Positions 46,991-59,560 of a stretch of 64,000 bases of DNA are shown in pieces (within the stretch, counting starts at the first letter, position 1; each line of letters starts with the position of its first letter). This DNA comes from Serinus canaria (taxonomy: Eukaryota; Chordata; Aves; Passeriformes; Fringillidae). The DNA is taken from contig NC_066322.1 in NCBI RefSeq assembly GCF_022539315.1, positions 24,438,765 through 24,502,764 of the forward strand, written 5' to 3'. The position numbers and the translations under genes were made by a program. A model generated the notes under the pieces. That model saw only the letters and a program-made list of their open reading frames with translations. It searched no databases and was not told the DNA's origin.

Positions 46991-49649
46991 TGCAAAAGGG
47001 CTACATATCAAAATTCAGACACCAGCACGGAAAGGTGCAGAACATTTATGACCTTGTGTGATTAGTGATCTCTGAATCTAATCTTAAGGTACTTTAATGG
47101 ACTATAATTATCTACAGTGTATAGTTACTGCCTTTCCTGAGATTGATTTAAAATTGCCTCAGGAGGCAAGTGCTGTGTAATTATCTGATAAGAACTAAAC
47201 TTGATACTCTGACTGGAAACTTTTGGAAACACAAAAATAAATATAGTTCAGGACAAAACTTACTGCTGGCCAGCCTCAGAAATGAAATCTGTTCTCCCAG
47301 GCTGTCTCTGCGGTGACAGATAAAGAAGAAAAGGGGAAAAGCTTACAACCATTTCCAAGATATCAGCCTAATTCAGCAAACTTAGTGGAAGGTGGGCTTA
47401 CCCTCTGCCACAGACGTTCCTACAGAACCTTGAGCAGAAGAGGGGAAGCTGAGGAGAAAGAGGTGTGGACTCCTCTGACCCAGATGCTGAGACCATGGGT
47501 ATTCTACTAAAATAAATAAGGTGATCAGGAGGTTTTTCCGTGGAAATTGGTGGCAGCAGGAAGGGAGGGAGGCTTTGCAAACATTCTGTGAGTTGTCCTT
47601 GATGATCTCTGCTGGAGTTTCCAGAAGAACACAAGCCCCATCCCAACATGACATTGTCAGTGGAGGTGGTGACACCAATGCCAGCTCACAGCTCCACCAG
47701 ACTCATCCTTTTTTAGTGTTTAACACACAGTGCTGACAGCACTGCTCAGTGTAGCATGGAACAGGGAAATTGGACATTCAATTACCTGGGTTTTAAAAAT
47801 TTAACTCTCCTTGCACTTTTCCCATTATTTCAAACACCCCTGTTCTTGGACCTACCCAATTTCAGAGATTCCTTGGGAAGTTTGCTGCAGGAGGAGGATG
47901 GAATTCTCTTTAGACTCTCCCCATGTGCTGGCTGCAGTAAGAGCTTGGGAGTTCAGATCAGATTAGTGAGTTGTCATCTCAAGGAAAGATTGATTTTGGT
48001 AGCAATATGAAGGTACACAGACCCCACCTGTGCTGGGACAAGGAACAGTGGCCTTCAGGGTGATCTTCAGGGTGCTGAGTTCTTGATTTAGGCTCTGTCC
48101 TTTCCTTTTGATTGGCCTAGGTAGGGCTGGAAAGCTGTGCCTAGGAAAATGAGGTGTGCAGGTGGGCCAAACTTTTCCATATTCAGTTGTGCCTCATTGT
48201 CCAAAAATGCATTGACAAGAGTTTGTGCCAGTGGGACAACCCTGGGAAGAGGAGAGGCTTAATCCCTCTGCCTCTCACAAGCCCACAGTGCTTTAAGGTC
48301 CAGTCCTGTGGACAGCCCAGCTCAGCTTCCCCCTTTTCCTGAGGGATGGTGCACTGAGGAATGATGCAGAATTATCCTGTGGCACTAAGGAGGTCTTTGG
48401 TTAATCCCCTGCAGTCTTCTCAAACTGAGATCATTTCCTGACACTACAGTTGTTGTATCTTCCCCAGTGCACCTCAGTTTGGGACCTTTTTGGATGAGGA
48501 ATGGAGACAATTCACCCTGTGGGATGGGAGTTGTTGGCTGCTGAGGATCCCAAATGGTTTGATGGTGCAGACAGGAGGCAGTTCCTATGTCTGCACCTTA
48601 ATGGAAAAGTTCTTCAAGTGGGAGAAGTTAAAAGCTAAAAATATGTTGTCAAGAAAATTTGAAAAGAATGAAATGAGAATGGAGTTTGGAGCCTTCCCAC
48701 CAAAATGCCTCAGTGCAGCAATAGGAGAGGAAGGGTCTTCAATGGAGAAATGAAGGAAATAAAAAGGGGGAAAAGCAACACAAAAAAGGAAATTATTTGT
48801 CAGTATGATGTGGAATCTAAAAACACAGAGAAAGAACCACAGCTGGCAGCAGGGTTTTCTTGTGTAGCTTTGGAAGATGAAACTTTTACTGGCCCACTGG
48901 AAGATGGAGGTGATAAAATCTCTAATAGTGACTCAGAAATGGCAACATGATGAAATATTCAGCAAGAATGACACTCTGCATCACAGTCCACATGTCATCT
49001 GAGCACTTCCAGCTTGGGTAGCATGACATCAGTTGTGGATCTAATATGTTATTCAATTAATATGGAATGAGGGGACAGGAATAGAACGATCATGAGGGAA
49101 CATGGTTTATGGAAATGGACTCTGGACTTATTCAATCATGAGGAGATTACAAATGTAGGTGGCAAAGGAAGTGGGGAGCTTGATATACTTAGTCCAGCAG
49201 ACTTTTGTAAGGCATTTAACCCAGTCTGCTTGACATTCTCTAAAAGAGCAAGTGATACCATGTCAGGGAAGTTCCCATTAATTGGATTGAAACCTGACTG
49301 GCACAGCTCAAGATGTCATTACTGCAGAACAACCATCAGATTTTTTTCTGATTTTCTCTCCCCAGAGCTGGGGTCTGCCTGGATTAGGAGTAGGCAGAAG
49401 CTATTGAATATTTTTATCTAGAAGCAAGGCACACTTAATGCAGATAAAGCGTGGAGATAACAGAGGGCTGATGAAGTGGTAAATAATGAGGAGGCCTGGG
49501 AATGATCTAGAAAGCTTGACAGGTCAGCCCACTCAAAATAAGTTTGTTTTAATATCATCAAAGTCAGGACAAGAAAGGTTCATATCTCTTTTTATGTAAC
49601 AATTGCTGTAGCTGGAAATAACCAGACAATGTTCAGGTGTGTAAAACTC
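46991..49649. other. Intergenic stretch with two weak coding-like traces
   Basis: A plus-strand piece at about 48800-48950, after TTATTTGTCAG, reads YDVESKNTEKEPQLAAGFS and ends at TGA; no donor or neighbouring exon is evident. At about 49190-49230 the words ADFCKAFNPVC resemble the conserved KAFD region of LINE reverse transcriptases and may be a very decayed LINE. Confidence 0.3.
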
Positions 49650-49740
49650 TGAGCAACCTGGGCTAATGGAAGGTCTCCCTGCCCATGGGACAAGATGAGT
49701 TTTAAGGTCCCTTCCAGCCCAAACCATTCTGGGCTTTTAT
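49650..49740 (+). mobile_element. CR1 3'-end fragment
   Basis: It contains GAGCAACCTGGGCTAATGG, AAGGTCTCCCTGCCCATGGG and AAGGTCCCTTCCAGCCCAAA. It directly adjoins the ERVL LTR that follows. Confidence 0.8.
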
Positions 49741-50470
49741 GGGCCCTGCCCTGCTCCCTCTCTGTTCCCTGTGGAGGCAGTTCTCCAGGAGCAATGTGAG
49801 TCCATCCCAAGGGCAGCAGTTCTCCACAAACTGCTGCCACGTGGGCCACTCTTCCACAGGGTCAGTCCTTCAGGCACATCCTGCTCCAGTCTGGGGTCCC
49901 CCCCCAGGGTCACAAATACCAGCCAACCTTCTCCACCATGCAGGGCTCCTCTCTGCAGGGCTCTGCAGGTCTCTGCCAGCATCCTGCTCCTGCAGGGACT
50001 TCTCATGAGACCACAGCTCCTTCTGGGCATCCCCTGCTCTGGTGTGGGCTCCTCTGGTGGCTGCAGGGGCATCTCTGCACCCCTGTGCCCTCCATGGGCT
50101 GCAGGGCACAGCTGCTTCACCCTGGGCTTCCCCACAGGGTCTCAGGGCATTCTCAGCTGCAGCAGCTCCTGCCCCCCTTTTGCACTGACCCTGGTGTCTG
50201 CAGAGCTGTTCCTCCCTCATGTCCTCACCCCAGTCTTCTCTGCCAGTGGCTCCATCCGCCCAAAACCATTTTTTTCCTTCTTATATCTGTTATCCCAGAG
50301 ATGTTGCTGACATTCCTGCTGGGCTCAGCCTTGGCCAGTGGCTGGTCCCTCCTGGAGCCAGCTGGACACTGGGACACTGCTGGGCTCTTATGGCAGCTGC
50401 TCACAGCTGCCAGCCCTGCAGCCACCTGACTCCCAAAACCTGACCATGCCCATCCCAACACAGTGGAGAA
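49741..50470 (-). mobile_element. ERVL-type LTR, reverse orientation
   Basis: Reverse complement of the family at 18.4-19.6 kb. It shows TCTCCAGGAGCAATGTGAGTC, runs of CCATGGGCTGCAGGGCACAG, TGCACTGACCCTGGTGTCTGC, CTTCTTATATCTGTTATCCC, and GGCTCAGCCTTGGCCAGTGG followed by CTCCTGGAGCCAGCTGGAC. The part corresponding to the 3' end is missing; the CR1 fragment adjoins there. Open frames across it (up to 179 codons) are not genes. Confidence 0.7.
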
Positions 50471-53400
50471 GGTCTGGGAGAGGTCAAAGGGGGATTTGAG
50501 GGTCCAGGGGACCACGTGAAGGGGCTGGCTGGGGTTGCTTGGTGACACTCTGCATTTGGAGAGAAGACAGCACGGGAAAAGTGTCCATGGAAAAGTGTCC
50601 CTGACTCCTTCCTAGTCAACAGGCAAGTGTCCTGACCTCTTCCCACCTCAGGGTGCAGACAGGTGGTTAGTGGGGAACTGGAAATGTTTCCCATGGATGG
50701 TTCTGTACTCTGGCTGAAGTTTCCACTGCAGTACCAATCTGAGCAGAGTTACTAGGTTTTTGTTCTAGATATGTAATTTACTGGCTGTTTTGAAACAAAT
50801 GTCACTTGCTTTTCATATTTACGGACAGCTGGGGACCATGAAGCAGCTGTTTAAAGAACTGTATTTACTTTTAGATGTAAACAAAATATTAAAGTGCCCT
50901 GCAGAAATCTCTGTGCTCACACAAACAGCTCATATTCTATATTATTTATATGTGAGAGTGTGTGGGTCGCTGCAGCTTGTCTCTGTCTGGTGCATTAACT
51001 CTCCTTATGTGACAGCTCTCTCTGGATGAAGCAATCTGCAGAGGTGGACAGACAGTTGCTGGAGGGCCACTCCAAAGATGTTGTTAAGGGAAAAAAAGTG
51101 TCATTTTTTTCTGTCCTCTTAGATGAGCAAGGTGAAAAAAAGAAAAATCTCTTCAGACACAAACTTTTCTTGCTGTCAAAAACTTGGTAGATTTTCCTCA
51201 TGAAAGAATGATGGAAATTTAAGAAAGGTGTTTTGCATAATTTGGAAGAGTGCAATGGGAAGCTGTAGCTCTGAGAGGCTGTTTTTACTCATGATGAGCA
51301 GTGGCAGACGTGCTTTCTCACAGCTTATTCCGTGCATTCAGCTGCAGCCTTAAAATTCTCCCTGAGTCACCCCGACCCCTCCCTGCCTGGTGGGGAGATT
51401 GCCATCCACCTGTGAGCTCTTCCCATGGATTTTAAAAACATGGGGAAGGGGAAAGCCTCTCCTGGAGGGTCAATGAGGGTGTCCAAGGCTGCTGGACTGT
51501 GGTTTTCATTCTCACTGGATGATTTCCTGGGCCATTCCCTGATGGCAGCCGTTCCGTGGGCTCTCCTGTCACCGGATGGAGGCGTGCAGGGACACGTCTT
51601 GGGAATGCAGGGTGACAAGGTGCCACCTTGGGTGGGAATGCTCACAAGCAGCTCTGCAGAGGTGCTAGGGGCAGGCAGGAGGGGCTGGAGCTGAGGAGCT
51701 GGTTCCTGCTTCCAGAGGGTTTGCTCAGGAAGGAGTGGGGATTGCCCAGAGCCTGAATCCAGTCTCCCCTGGGGCTTTCCTGCCCCATGTCAATTTTGGC
51801 ATAGGAATGAACATGACATCTGAGCAGGAGTCAACTTACTCAAAATATGGGGGGTTTTGGGAATGTTTTCAGCCTCCATTGAGGTCAGGATGTTCTAGGT
51901 GGACACTTCTCTGGGATATCCAGTGCTTCTGGTTCAGGCAGAGAAGGTGTGGTGGGATGGATTGCATTTAATGAGTGCTGTGTCCTCTCCAGTACCACCA
52001 GCCTTATAACTTTGGTGTTCTGAGACAGCCTGTGTTCATATTGACTCAGACACATTATAAATTTGGGTGATATCCATAGTATCAGAGGAGAACTTTTATG
52101 ATTACGTGACACAATGCCAGAAAACCCCCCAAACAATCCGAGGCCTGTGAAAATCAGCAGTATGTGCTGAGAAAAATCAATAAGCAATTTGCCCAGAGAA
52201 TCCCAAAGAGAATGCATGTTTTTTGAGACTTAGAATAACTTTTGCTTATTGATTCCTAAAATCTCCTGGACAGGGAGAAATGTAAATACAGGGATCCTGC
52301 TCCTCTGGAGTTCAGTGGGAGGAGGATCAGGCTGGCAGCTGTGGGATTTACAAAGGTACGCTCTGCTGCTTAATGAAACTGTTTAATTAGAAAACTTTGT
52401 CACAGCCTATATGTGGCTCGAAGGCAGTTTTACCAAACAGGCTGAATAATTCCTGCCAAGCATGAAAGCTGATTGGTATTCTCAGCTTGGGAGGGAGAGG
52501 CACACGAGAGCACTGATAATGAGAGTGGGGTGGCTCCCGGGGACTCGGTGGGAATCTTTGTCTTTTGAGCAGCTCCTGGTGTCTTCTGCCACCTGACGAG
52601 CCAAAATTAAGCTGAAATACTAACAACTCTGTATTTTGACTGGCTTCAAGTCAGCCTGTGCAAAGCCAGAGTGCTAAATCAGGACTAACTTAACTCAGTG
52701 TCACCATGCGTGTAACCACATCTACTTTTGACCAGTTTAACTCTATGTTCACATTGATTTTTTTGATTTTCATCTTGAAAGCTCCTGCTTCTGTCAGAGA
52801 ATGGAGTATTTATTGCTAATTCAATCTGTGTTTCTGATGTTTCCACGTTTCTGATGTTTACTTGTTTGAAAAAAAAAACAAGAAAGGAAGCTTAAATTGA
52901 AAACCCAATTTTTAAACTCAATTGCAGCACAATTTTGAGTGAAGCAAAAACTTTTCATCTTCAGGGTCATTTTCTTATAAGGATAAACCTCACATTTTGC
53001 ATATCCTCCCTTTTTCACACCGCTGGATATTAAAGCACAGTTGGTGCTCTCCACAAGAGAGATTGACAATTCTCTTCTTTTTAAAATGTCAAAGGGAAAA
53101 AAAAAAAAAAAATCTGTGTCAGTTCTTCAGTCTGATTTCTTTTTTTCTTTTTTACGGCACAAATGTATCCAAAATATTGAGAACTCAAGTGAGGAGGAAG
53201 CGAAGAATTGTGGCAAACACACCCTTCTCTGTTCTTAAAAATGTCATTGTTTTTGCCTGCCAGTTATTGAACTGCTCCTCCTGACTTAGTGTGCTGCCTG
53301 ATCTAATTTTACTGCTGGGTACCTCATACCATCATTCTCTGAAACTCGGCCTCATTTCCATCTCCTCACAAAACTCAGCTCAGACAGAAGCAGGCTGCTC

Positions 53401-54034
53401 CTTTGATTGAAATGTTAAGGCAAAAATTTCCTGGGTAAGCACTGAACAGATTCTTACTGTGGTCATGTAGGAAGAGTATTCAGAAGTTAGGAAGAATTGT
53501 TTCTAAAAGGAACAGCCTCACCTTAATGTCATTCTGGTGGATTTTATAAAATGAGCTCCAAAGAGTCAGATGTTTAAAAGACATGCAGCAAGCAAGGGTA
53601 AAGAAATGAGAGCAAGGGTTTTAGAGATGCTCTGTGGCCATGGCCACAGGCCCTTAGGACATATTTTGTGAGGCTTGTCAGTATGATGGGTTTCTTTGTG
53701 ACATGTGGCCTCATCTAATAAACATTTCCTTTGTTTCTGCTCGTGTCCACTGGCTCTTGGTGCCCATTTTTGAGAACTGTGTGCTCCTGTCTGATGGCTG
53801 AATGTGAGCAGTGGCAGAAGCCGTGGCCAGATGCTCCAGTGCCTGCAAGATTTGTGCCCTTCACTGGACTCTCTCTGGCAGGTTGGGGCCCAGATTAAGA
53901 CATGTGCTGCAGATGTGGCCTCTCCAGGGCTAAGAAGAGGGAGAATTTCCCTCTGAGTGCTGGCAGCATTCCCAGTGCAGCCCAGGTCCCTCTGGTGTCC
54001 TTTACCACAGAGGTGTTAGGTTTTCCATTTAGAA
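50471..54034. other. Intergenic stretch, nothing seen
   Basis: AT-rich to mixed, with homopolymers near 52868 and 53098. No protein-like frame and no recognised repeat. Confidence 0.45.
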
Positions 54035-54095
54035 TGGAAAAATGTTTTCCATTTAGGTTGGAAAAGGCCTCAAAGATCATTGAGTCCAACCTTTA
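54035..54095 (-). mobile_element. Short CR1 3'-terminal fragment
   Basis: ATTTAGGTTGGAAAAGGCC, TCAAAGATCATTGAGTCC and AACCTTTAAC match the terminal phrase of another CR1 subfamily in reverse complement. Confidence 0.6.
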
Positions 54096-54604
54096 ACTAA
54101 TATTTAATGCCTTTTTGATATGTTTTTAAGATGTCTGCATGTTTGCAAATAGCCTTGCCTTGGCAATGTTACACAACCCAGACAAGAAGAGAGCTCAGCA
54201 GTTCCAGGACCCAGATTACCCTGCCAGGTTAGGGGGGACTGGATGCTGCACCTCAGAGTTTTACCCCACCCCTGCCACAGCAAATAACTTCTGTGAGCCC
54301 CATCCTGTAGTTGATCATGGAAATTTTAGGTGGAAAGAATTTTTTCCCTTGAAGGGCTCACAGTGGTAGGGAGTTTAAGACAGAATGTGGCATTTTGAGA
54401 GGTAAACTCAGGGCTTTCCTTCCCTCTAGATGCACGTGACTTCTGGAGGTAAATTTTGCACTTCAGTAAGATTTGGGTAGAGTTTTGAATGAAAATAAAG
54501 AGATAAAGTTTCTATTTTGCTCGCTGATTCCCTCTTATAATGGAAATTTATGCTCTGGATTTTAGGAAATCAGGCACAAAACCCCACCAGTAGCTGTTCT
54601 TTAT

Positions 54605-54910
54605 TTAAATCCTTTTAAAGGGGACTGGACAAGGAATGGAGTGCCAGCACAAGGGGGAATGGCCTTAAGGTGCAGGAGGGCAGGGTTAGGTGGGATATTG
54701 GAAAGGAATTCCTCCCTGTGAGGGTGGGCAGGCCCTGGCACAGGGTGCCCAGAGAAGCTGTGGCTGCCCCTGGATCCCTGGCAGTGCCCAAGGCCAGGCT
54801 GGATGGGGCTGGGAGCAACCTGGGACAGTGGGAGGTGTCCCTGCCCATGGTAGGGGTGGAATGGGGTGATCTTTATGGTAATTTCCCACCCAAACCATTC
54901 CAGGATTCTC
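54605..54910 (+). mobile_element. CR1 LINE 3' portion
   Basis: It runs from AAGGGGACTGGACAAGG through GGGGGAATGGCCTTAAGG and GGGTGGGCAGGCCCTGGC to TTTCCCACCCAAACCATTCC. It is close to the copy at 39.9-40.2 kb. Confidence 0.92.
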
Positions 54911-56039
54911 TGCTCTCAGTGCAGAGGGGTGGGTCAGACCACAGGCATTGCTTCAGTCCTGGCAGGACCCCACATGATTTATTTTTATCATTCATTCTCT
55001 ATCAGTGCTAACACTGCCCTGACTGGACACCAAAGCAGCCTGCAAAGGGAATGTTTCAGACTGCAAACCTCTGCCAAAAAGCTCTGCAGTTTGTGAAAAT
55101 AAAAGAAAAAGAAAACCTCTTCTCTCTGTGAAAAGATTTTGTTTTTCTTCTCAGGCTCTGTTAGATTCTGCCTACAGTTGTCATAATTTTCCTAGCCAGT
55201 TACAGACATTAGGGAAAAACACCTTGCAAGGATGAGGTAAATGGAAATTTCTCTCGTCTGTTGAGCTCAGCGGGTTGTAAAGGAAAATATCCATACTATT
55301 TATTTCTATTGTATTAAAATTGCTGCCTATATCTCTCAGTGACTTAAAAACAACACAAAATTTGTTTTTTTTTTTTCCTCCCACATTGCTGGACATCCTG
55401 TTGTGTTATGCTTTTTTTTAATTTATTTATTATTTTTTGGTACCCACTTTGTGCTGTTAGCCCAGGCTCTGGTGCTTTGCTAAGTAAGGAGCCGAGGCTG
55501 CTGATTTGTGTAACACCTGTCATTATTTCCAAGCAGTCTGACAGCTTTAATAAACCCCTTTTTTGCAGGGAAAGAGGGAGCTGTATTTCATGGATCCGGG
55601 GGGAAAGCTGGCATCTCCCTGCCCGCCGCATCCCGCCTGCGTGTGGCGGTGCTGAATCAATAACTGCTGCTCCCGTCCCTCCAGAGCATCCCTCAGAGCC
55701 TGGCAGCTCCAACCAGCGAGTCCCCAAGCAGCACAGCCTCTTCCCCAGGCTGTGCATGCCTGTTAGCTTCCCTCTTCCCCTTCTTTGTCGTGGGAATGCT
55801 GTGTATGCTTCATTACAATAAATGCTCTGCTGTTGGATTTTCTGCAGCTGCAGAGCAGATAGATGGATTCTCTGCCCACCGTGCAGGGGGACCTGAAATG
55901 AGGAGTTCATTTACCTTCAGCTGAGGGAATTGTCTTATTTTAGTGCTTTTCAAGGCAAAGGCTCTCTCATCTATGAGCTCTTCAGGGACCTCGGTGGGAA
56001 GAGGATGAAGTCCCCACTTTGTCCTTGGAAGTGTTCAAT
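54911..56039. other. Intergenic, nothing recognised
   Basis: A minus-strand frame of 188 codons (55344-55910) and a plus-strand frame of 137 codons (55408-55821) overlap; neither looks protein-like. The stretch at 55480-55700 could be conserved non-coding sequence. Confidence 0.4.
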
Positions 56040-56160
56040 AAACATGTGGAGGTGGAAGTGGGGGATGTGGGTTAGTGGTAACCTGGCAGTGCTGGGTTAA
56101 TGGCTTGGGCTGGATGGTCTTAGAGGGCTTTTCCAAGCACAGTGATTCCATGATTCTGAA
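56040..56160 (+). mobile_element. CR1 3'-end fragment
   Basis: GGGTTAATGGCTTGGGCTGG, ATGGTCTTAGAGGGCTTTTCC and TGATTCCATGATTCTGAATG form a CR1 3' tail with its short ATTCTGA-type end repeat. The LTR begins immediately after it. Confidence 0.75.
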
Positions 56161-56169
56161 TGGCTTGTG

Positions 56170-56580
56170 AGCCAGGAGTGTCACTGTTATATTTCCTGGA
56201 AAATCCCTTCGCCAGGATTTCTTCTCCTGGGAAGCTGAGAAGCCTCAGAGAAAAATGAAAGCAATAATTATCTGGTTCGCTTCTCCCGTGTTTTGCTGCT
56301 TTGGAATGTGGTTGGAGATTGTTTCTCCAACATGTGAATTGGTTTTACTTACTGGCCAATCACAGCCAGCTGTGTTGGGACTCTGGAAGCAGTCACGAGC
56401 TCTTCATTAGCATCTTGTTAAGCCTTCTGTAGGTATCCTTTCTCTATTCTTTAGTGTAGTTTTGATATGATATGATACATGATATAATAATCAATTAGCC
56501 TTCTAAGAAGATGGAGTCAGATTCATCAATTCCTTCCTGCCACAGGGGACCCCAAAAATACCCCACAGGAGAGCAGGAAT
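56170..56580 (+). mobile_element. Solo LTR, best-preserved copy of its family
   Basis: It contains GTGTCACTGTTATATTTCC, TTCTCCTGGGAAGCTGAGAA, GTGTTTTGCTGCTTTGGAAT, GGCCAATCACAGCCAGCTGT, TCACGAGCTCTTCATTAGC, a GATATGATATGATACATGA stretch, and ATGGAGTCAGATTCATCAAT. The order matches the copy at 44.4 kb. No target duplication could be fixed. It follows directly on a CR1 3' end. Confidence 0.8.
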
Positions 56581-58392
56581 ACCTGGCACAGAAATGTGTT
56601 CTGTTCCTCAGTGCCATAAAACCAAGAGTCTGTCTTACCCTGATCCCTGATGTCAGGAGGCTGCAGGGGGGGTGCAGAAGGTTTCCCATCCCTTGGGTCT
56701 CCTCTGCTCCTAGAACAGGGGATCAAGGCCATCATTTGAACCTCTCACCTGGGGCTGGAATCAGGGAATTCCCTGCCATAGCAATGGAGAAGGAAAACCA
56801 CAGATTTTAATCAGGTTGGGCTGGTTCAGAAAGAAAACTCCAGGTGAGAGCTGCAGGTAAAAGAATCCAAGTCAGGCTCTGCCCAGCTCCCTTGTACAGG
56901 CAAGCCCTCCTTGCTCATTTTCAGTAGTTCAAACACTCAGACTGCTAAATGGACTGAGCTATAAAACATTTTATCAGGTTTCCCAACATTTCCTTATGAT
57001 ATGCAATAACCATGATGAAGAAAAGGGGCTGGACCCCACTCTTCGAGGCAGCCCAGGAGTGCATTTTAAATTCTCCCTGTCACCAAGAAAGAAAATCTCA
57101 ACTTTCTAAAAATACCTGGGTGAGAGTTGATGTGTGTGCAGTGCCCCAGCCCAGGCCTTAGACGTGCTGGGTGCTCCTGGTTGCACACAGCCAGAGGCAA
57201 TGGTCTAAAGGCATTCAAAGATTATGCTTCACCCTGTGAATTATGCTTTATCCCCTACTTCACGTTAATTTAATGCTTTGCAAAAATGACCCTAAGCACC
57301 TTTTTCCATTTTTTAAGGATATTCTCGAAATATAAGAATATTTAGGCTTTTAATTCCCTGTGCTTTTCAGAAGAGGCTCAGAAACAGATGCAAAGCCAGA
57401 CTTGAGAAGAGAAGAGACAAAAGATTTTTCTGAGTGGTGATGGGAATGTGGCAGGCTTGGTGGGATGATGGTGACCCTGAAGGGATACAAGGGACAATAG
57501 GAAGAGGGGACAGTTTCCTACCAAGCCTTTCAGCTGCTTTCTGTCCCCTTTGTACTGTCTGTATTTTAAGAAAGGTGGGGTGTGACAATTTTTAGTCTCA
57601 TTTTGGGGTTAAAAGGCCTCTTTCTTGTTCCAAGGGTAGACTTCCAGAAGGGCTGTGGCACTTCAGAGCTTTGACAGGACTCAGCATCTTGTCACACTTG
57701 TGAACACCAGTAGCAACATGAAGAGATTTTGGTTATGTCCATATGCCATTTCCTATTTTTGCAGGCTGAGAAGTGCAAAATTAAAATCTAATCAGAGGGC
57801 AACGGATAGGTCTGTATTTTCTGTCCTATTTCATGTATCACTAAGCCATGACTGCAGTGCAGGTGGTGGAGCTGTAGGAATAAATGACTGCTAATGAGAT
57901 TTATAAGAGTTCACCTGAATTAGTATTAGTTTATTTATTTACAGACACTACACTGAATTTTGGGCAGGAGTTCAGGCCTTTGCTCAATGCTTTTGTTCAG
58001 GCTTTCTCCCCTTCCCATTTCCATGGGCAATGTTGAAGGATCTCAAGAAATTATTGTCTGTACTGGTTCCCATGCCAACCTCTGGAGGGAGGGAGGTCCA
58101 ACAAGGCTGGATTTAAAGCAGGGCTCATCTGCATTTCTTCTCAGGAGGTGGGAATGGTCACCTCAGGCTGCAGCACACTCTGACACTCCAGCTGAAATCC
58201 CAGGTCTCTGGAAGTCATTTCTCCTCCCAGAGATGCTGCTGCATTTTTTATTGCCGTGGTTATGGCACTGCAGCCATTTTGCAGCTGTTTTTTTTTTTTT
58301 TTTGAGCATCTCCATCCTAAAGACCAAGCTGGGGGTTTCCCCCCAGGAATTTCCCTTGCTTGTTGCTGTGAACAGATGTATTCTGCAGTAGG
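56581..58392. other. Intergenic, nothing seen
   Basis: A T-run lies at 58290-58304. The plus-strand frame of 143 codons at 57960-58391 has no recognisable domain. Confidence 0.45.
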
Positions 58393-58462
58393 TCCAGCAA
58401 ATTTAATCCAGCAAATTTAATCAACAAATTAATCCACCAAATCCAGCAAATTAATCCAAACA
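58393..58462. repeat. Short degenerate minisatellite
   Basis: About five imperfect units of CCAGCAAATTTAAT, with shortened and CAAC/CCACC variants. Confidence 0.8.
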
Positions 58463-58879
58463 ATTATCAAGCATCTTCTGACACAAGTTTGTGCCTTCTG
58501 GCACAAATATCTTTCTATACTCTGGTTGGGGCAAACCCTGAAACCACTCCCAAACCACTCCAGTTTGAGTAACCAAGTTCTTACTGCACATTAATGGCGA
58601 GAGAAATGCAGGATTTTCCAGTTCAGTGCTCTAAAGCTGATTTAATACTTCACAAGAGCTACATTTCACACTGATGTGAGCAGCCTGTTGGAGCTGAAGA
58701 TGCCCTGCTCATTACACAAACTTTAAAAGGTCCCTTTCAACTGGAGCAGTTCTGTGGCCCAGAAAAGGGCCCAGGACAATAACCAGGACTCCTGTTTACT
58801 GTGCTGACCAGTCCTTGTCTCTAACCAGGCTCATACAGGGATAAAGCCCTGGATTTTGTAGTGCTGCTGGTTTCCCAGT

Positions 58880-59560
58880 GACAACTGGGGCTGCTGCGCT
58901 GTGCTGGGCATTTCAGGGTGCTTCGTGAGCTCTGGAGATTGAAAACCTTGGCTGCAGGTTTCCAAGCCCTGGTTCCCACCCAGCAGAGACCCTGTGGCAG
59001 GTTTGCAGAAGGGAGCAGGGAGGAAGCCCAGCGCGCTCCTGTGCGCGGCTCCTGGAGGCAGAGGGTGCTGTTGGCCAAGGAACGGTGCTGCAGAGCCTGC
59101 CGAGCTCCTCAGACAGACCCCCGCAGACAATCGCAGTGCTGATGGCTCTCAGAGCTCCTCTGAGATCAGCAGGCATCCCTCTGGGTGGAGATGCTCCCAG
59201 AATTTCAAGCAGTGCTGCTGGGATTTGTGGGAGCTGTCTGGAGGAGCGGCAGCAGCTCTGCGTGCACCTCTGGGTGGGTTTGAGCTGCTCAGACCTTCTC
59301 TGGCTGCAACCCCCAGCAGAAACCCTGCTGGAACAGTCTCTCCCAGCATGCTGGTGTGGGAATTTCAGGGTTCCAGACGTATCTGGGAGGAGCAGAGGCG
59401 AAACCCGAGCAGGGATTGTTTCAGAAGTGCTGTTTCTGGTGGCTCTCTGCTGGGCTTGAGCCACATGCTGCTTTATGGAATCACTTGGAGGTGCTCCCCA
59501 CACTCCAGGCCTCATGGACCATGTCCAGGCTGCAGTAAAACACAGCCCTTGCTCAGGATT
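58880..59560. other. GC-rich block open in many frames, unassigned
   Basis: It is the most GC-rich block after 14 kb. A 242-codon frame on the minus strand (58913-59641) overlaps a 210-codon frame on the plus strand (58994-59626). Neither has protein-like composition, and high GC alone makes stops rare. It is not a repeat I recognise. Confidence 0.35.

Noticed and set aside
49771..50429. Frames of 163-179 codons on the plus strand
   Set aside because: They lie inside the reversed ERVL LTR, whose CTGCAGGG-rich sequence opens several frames.
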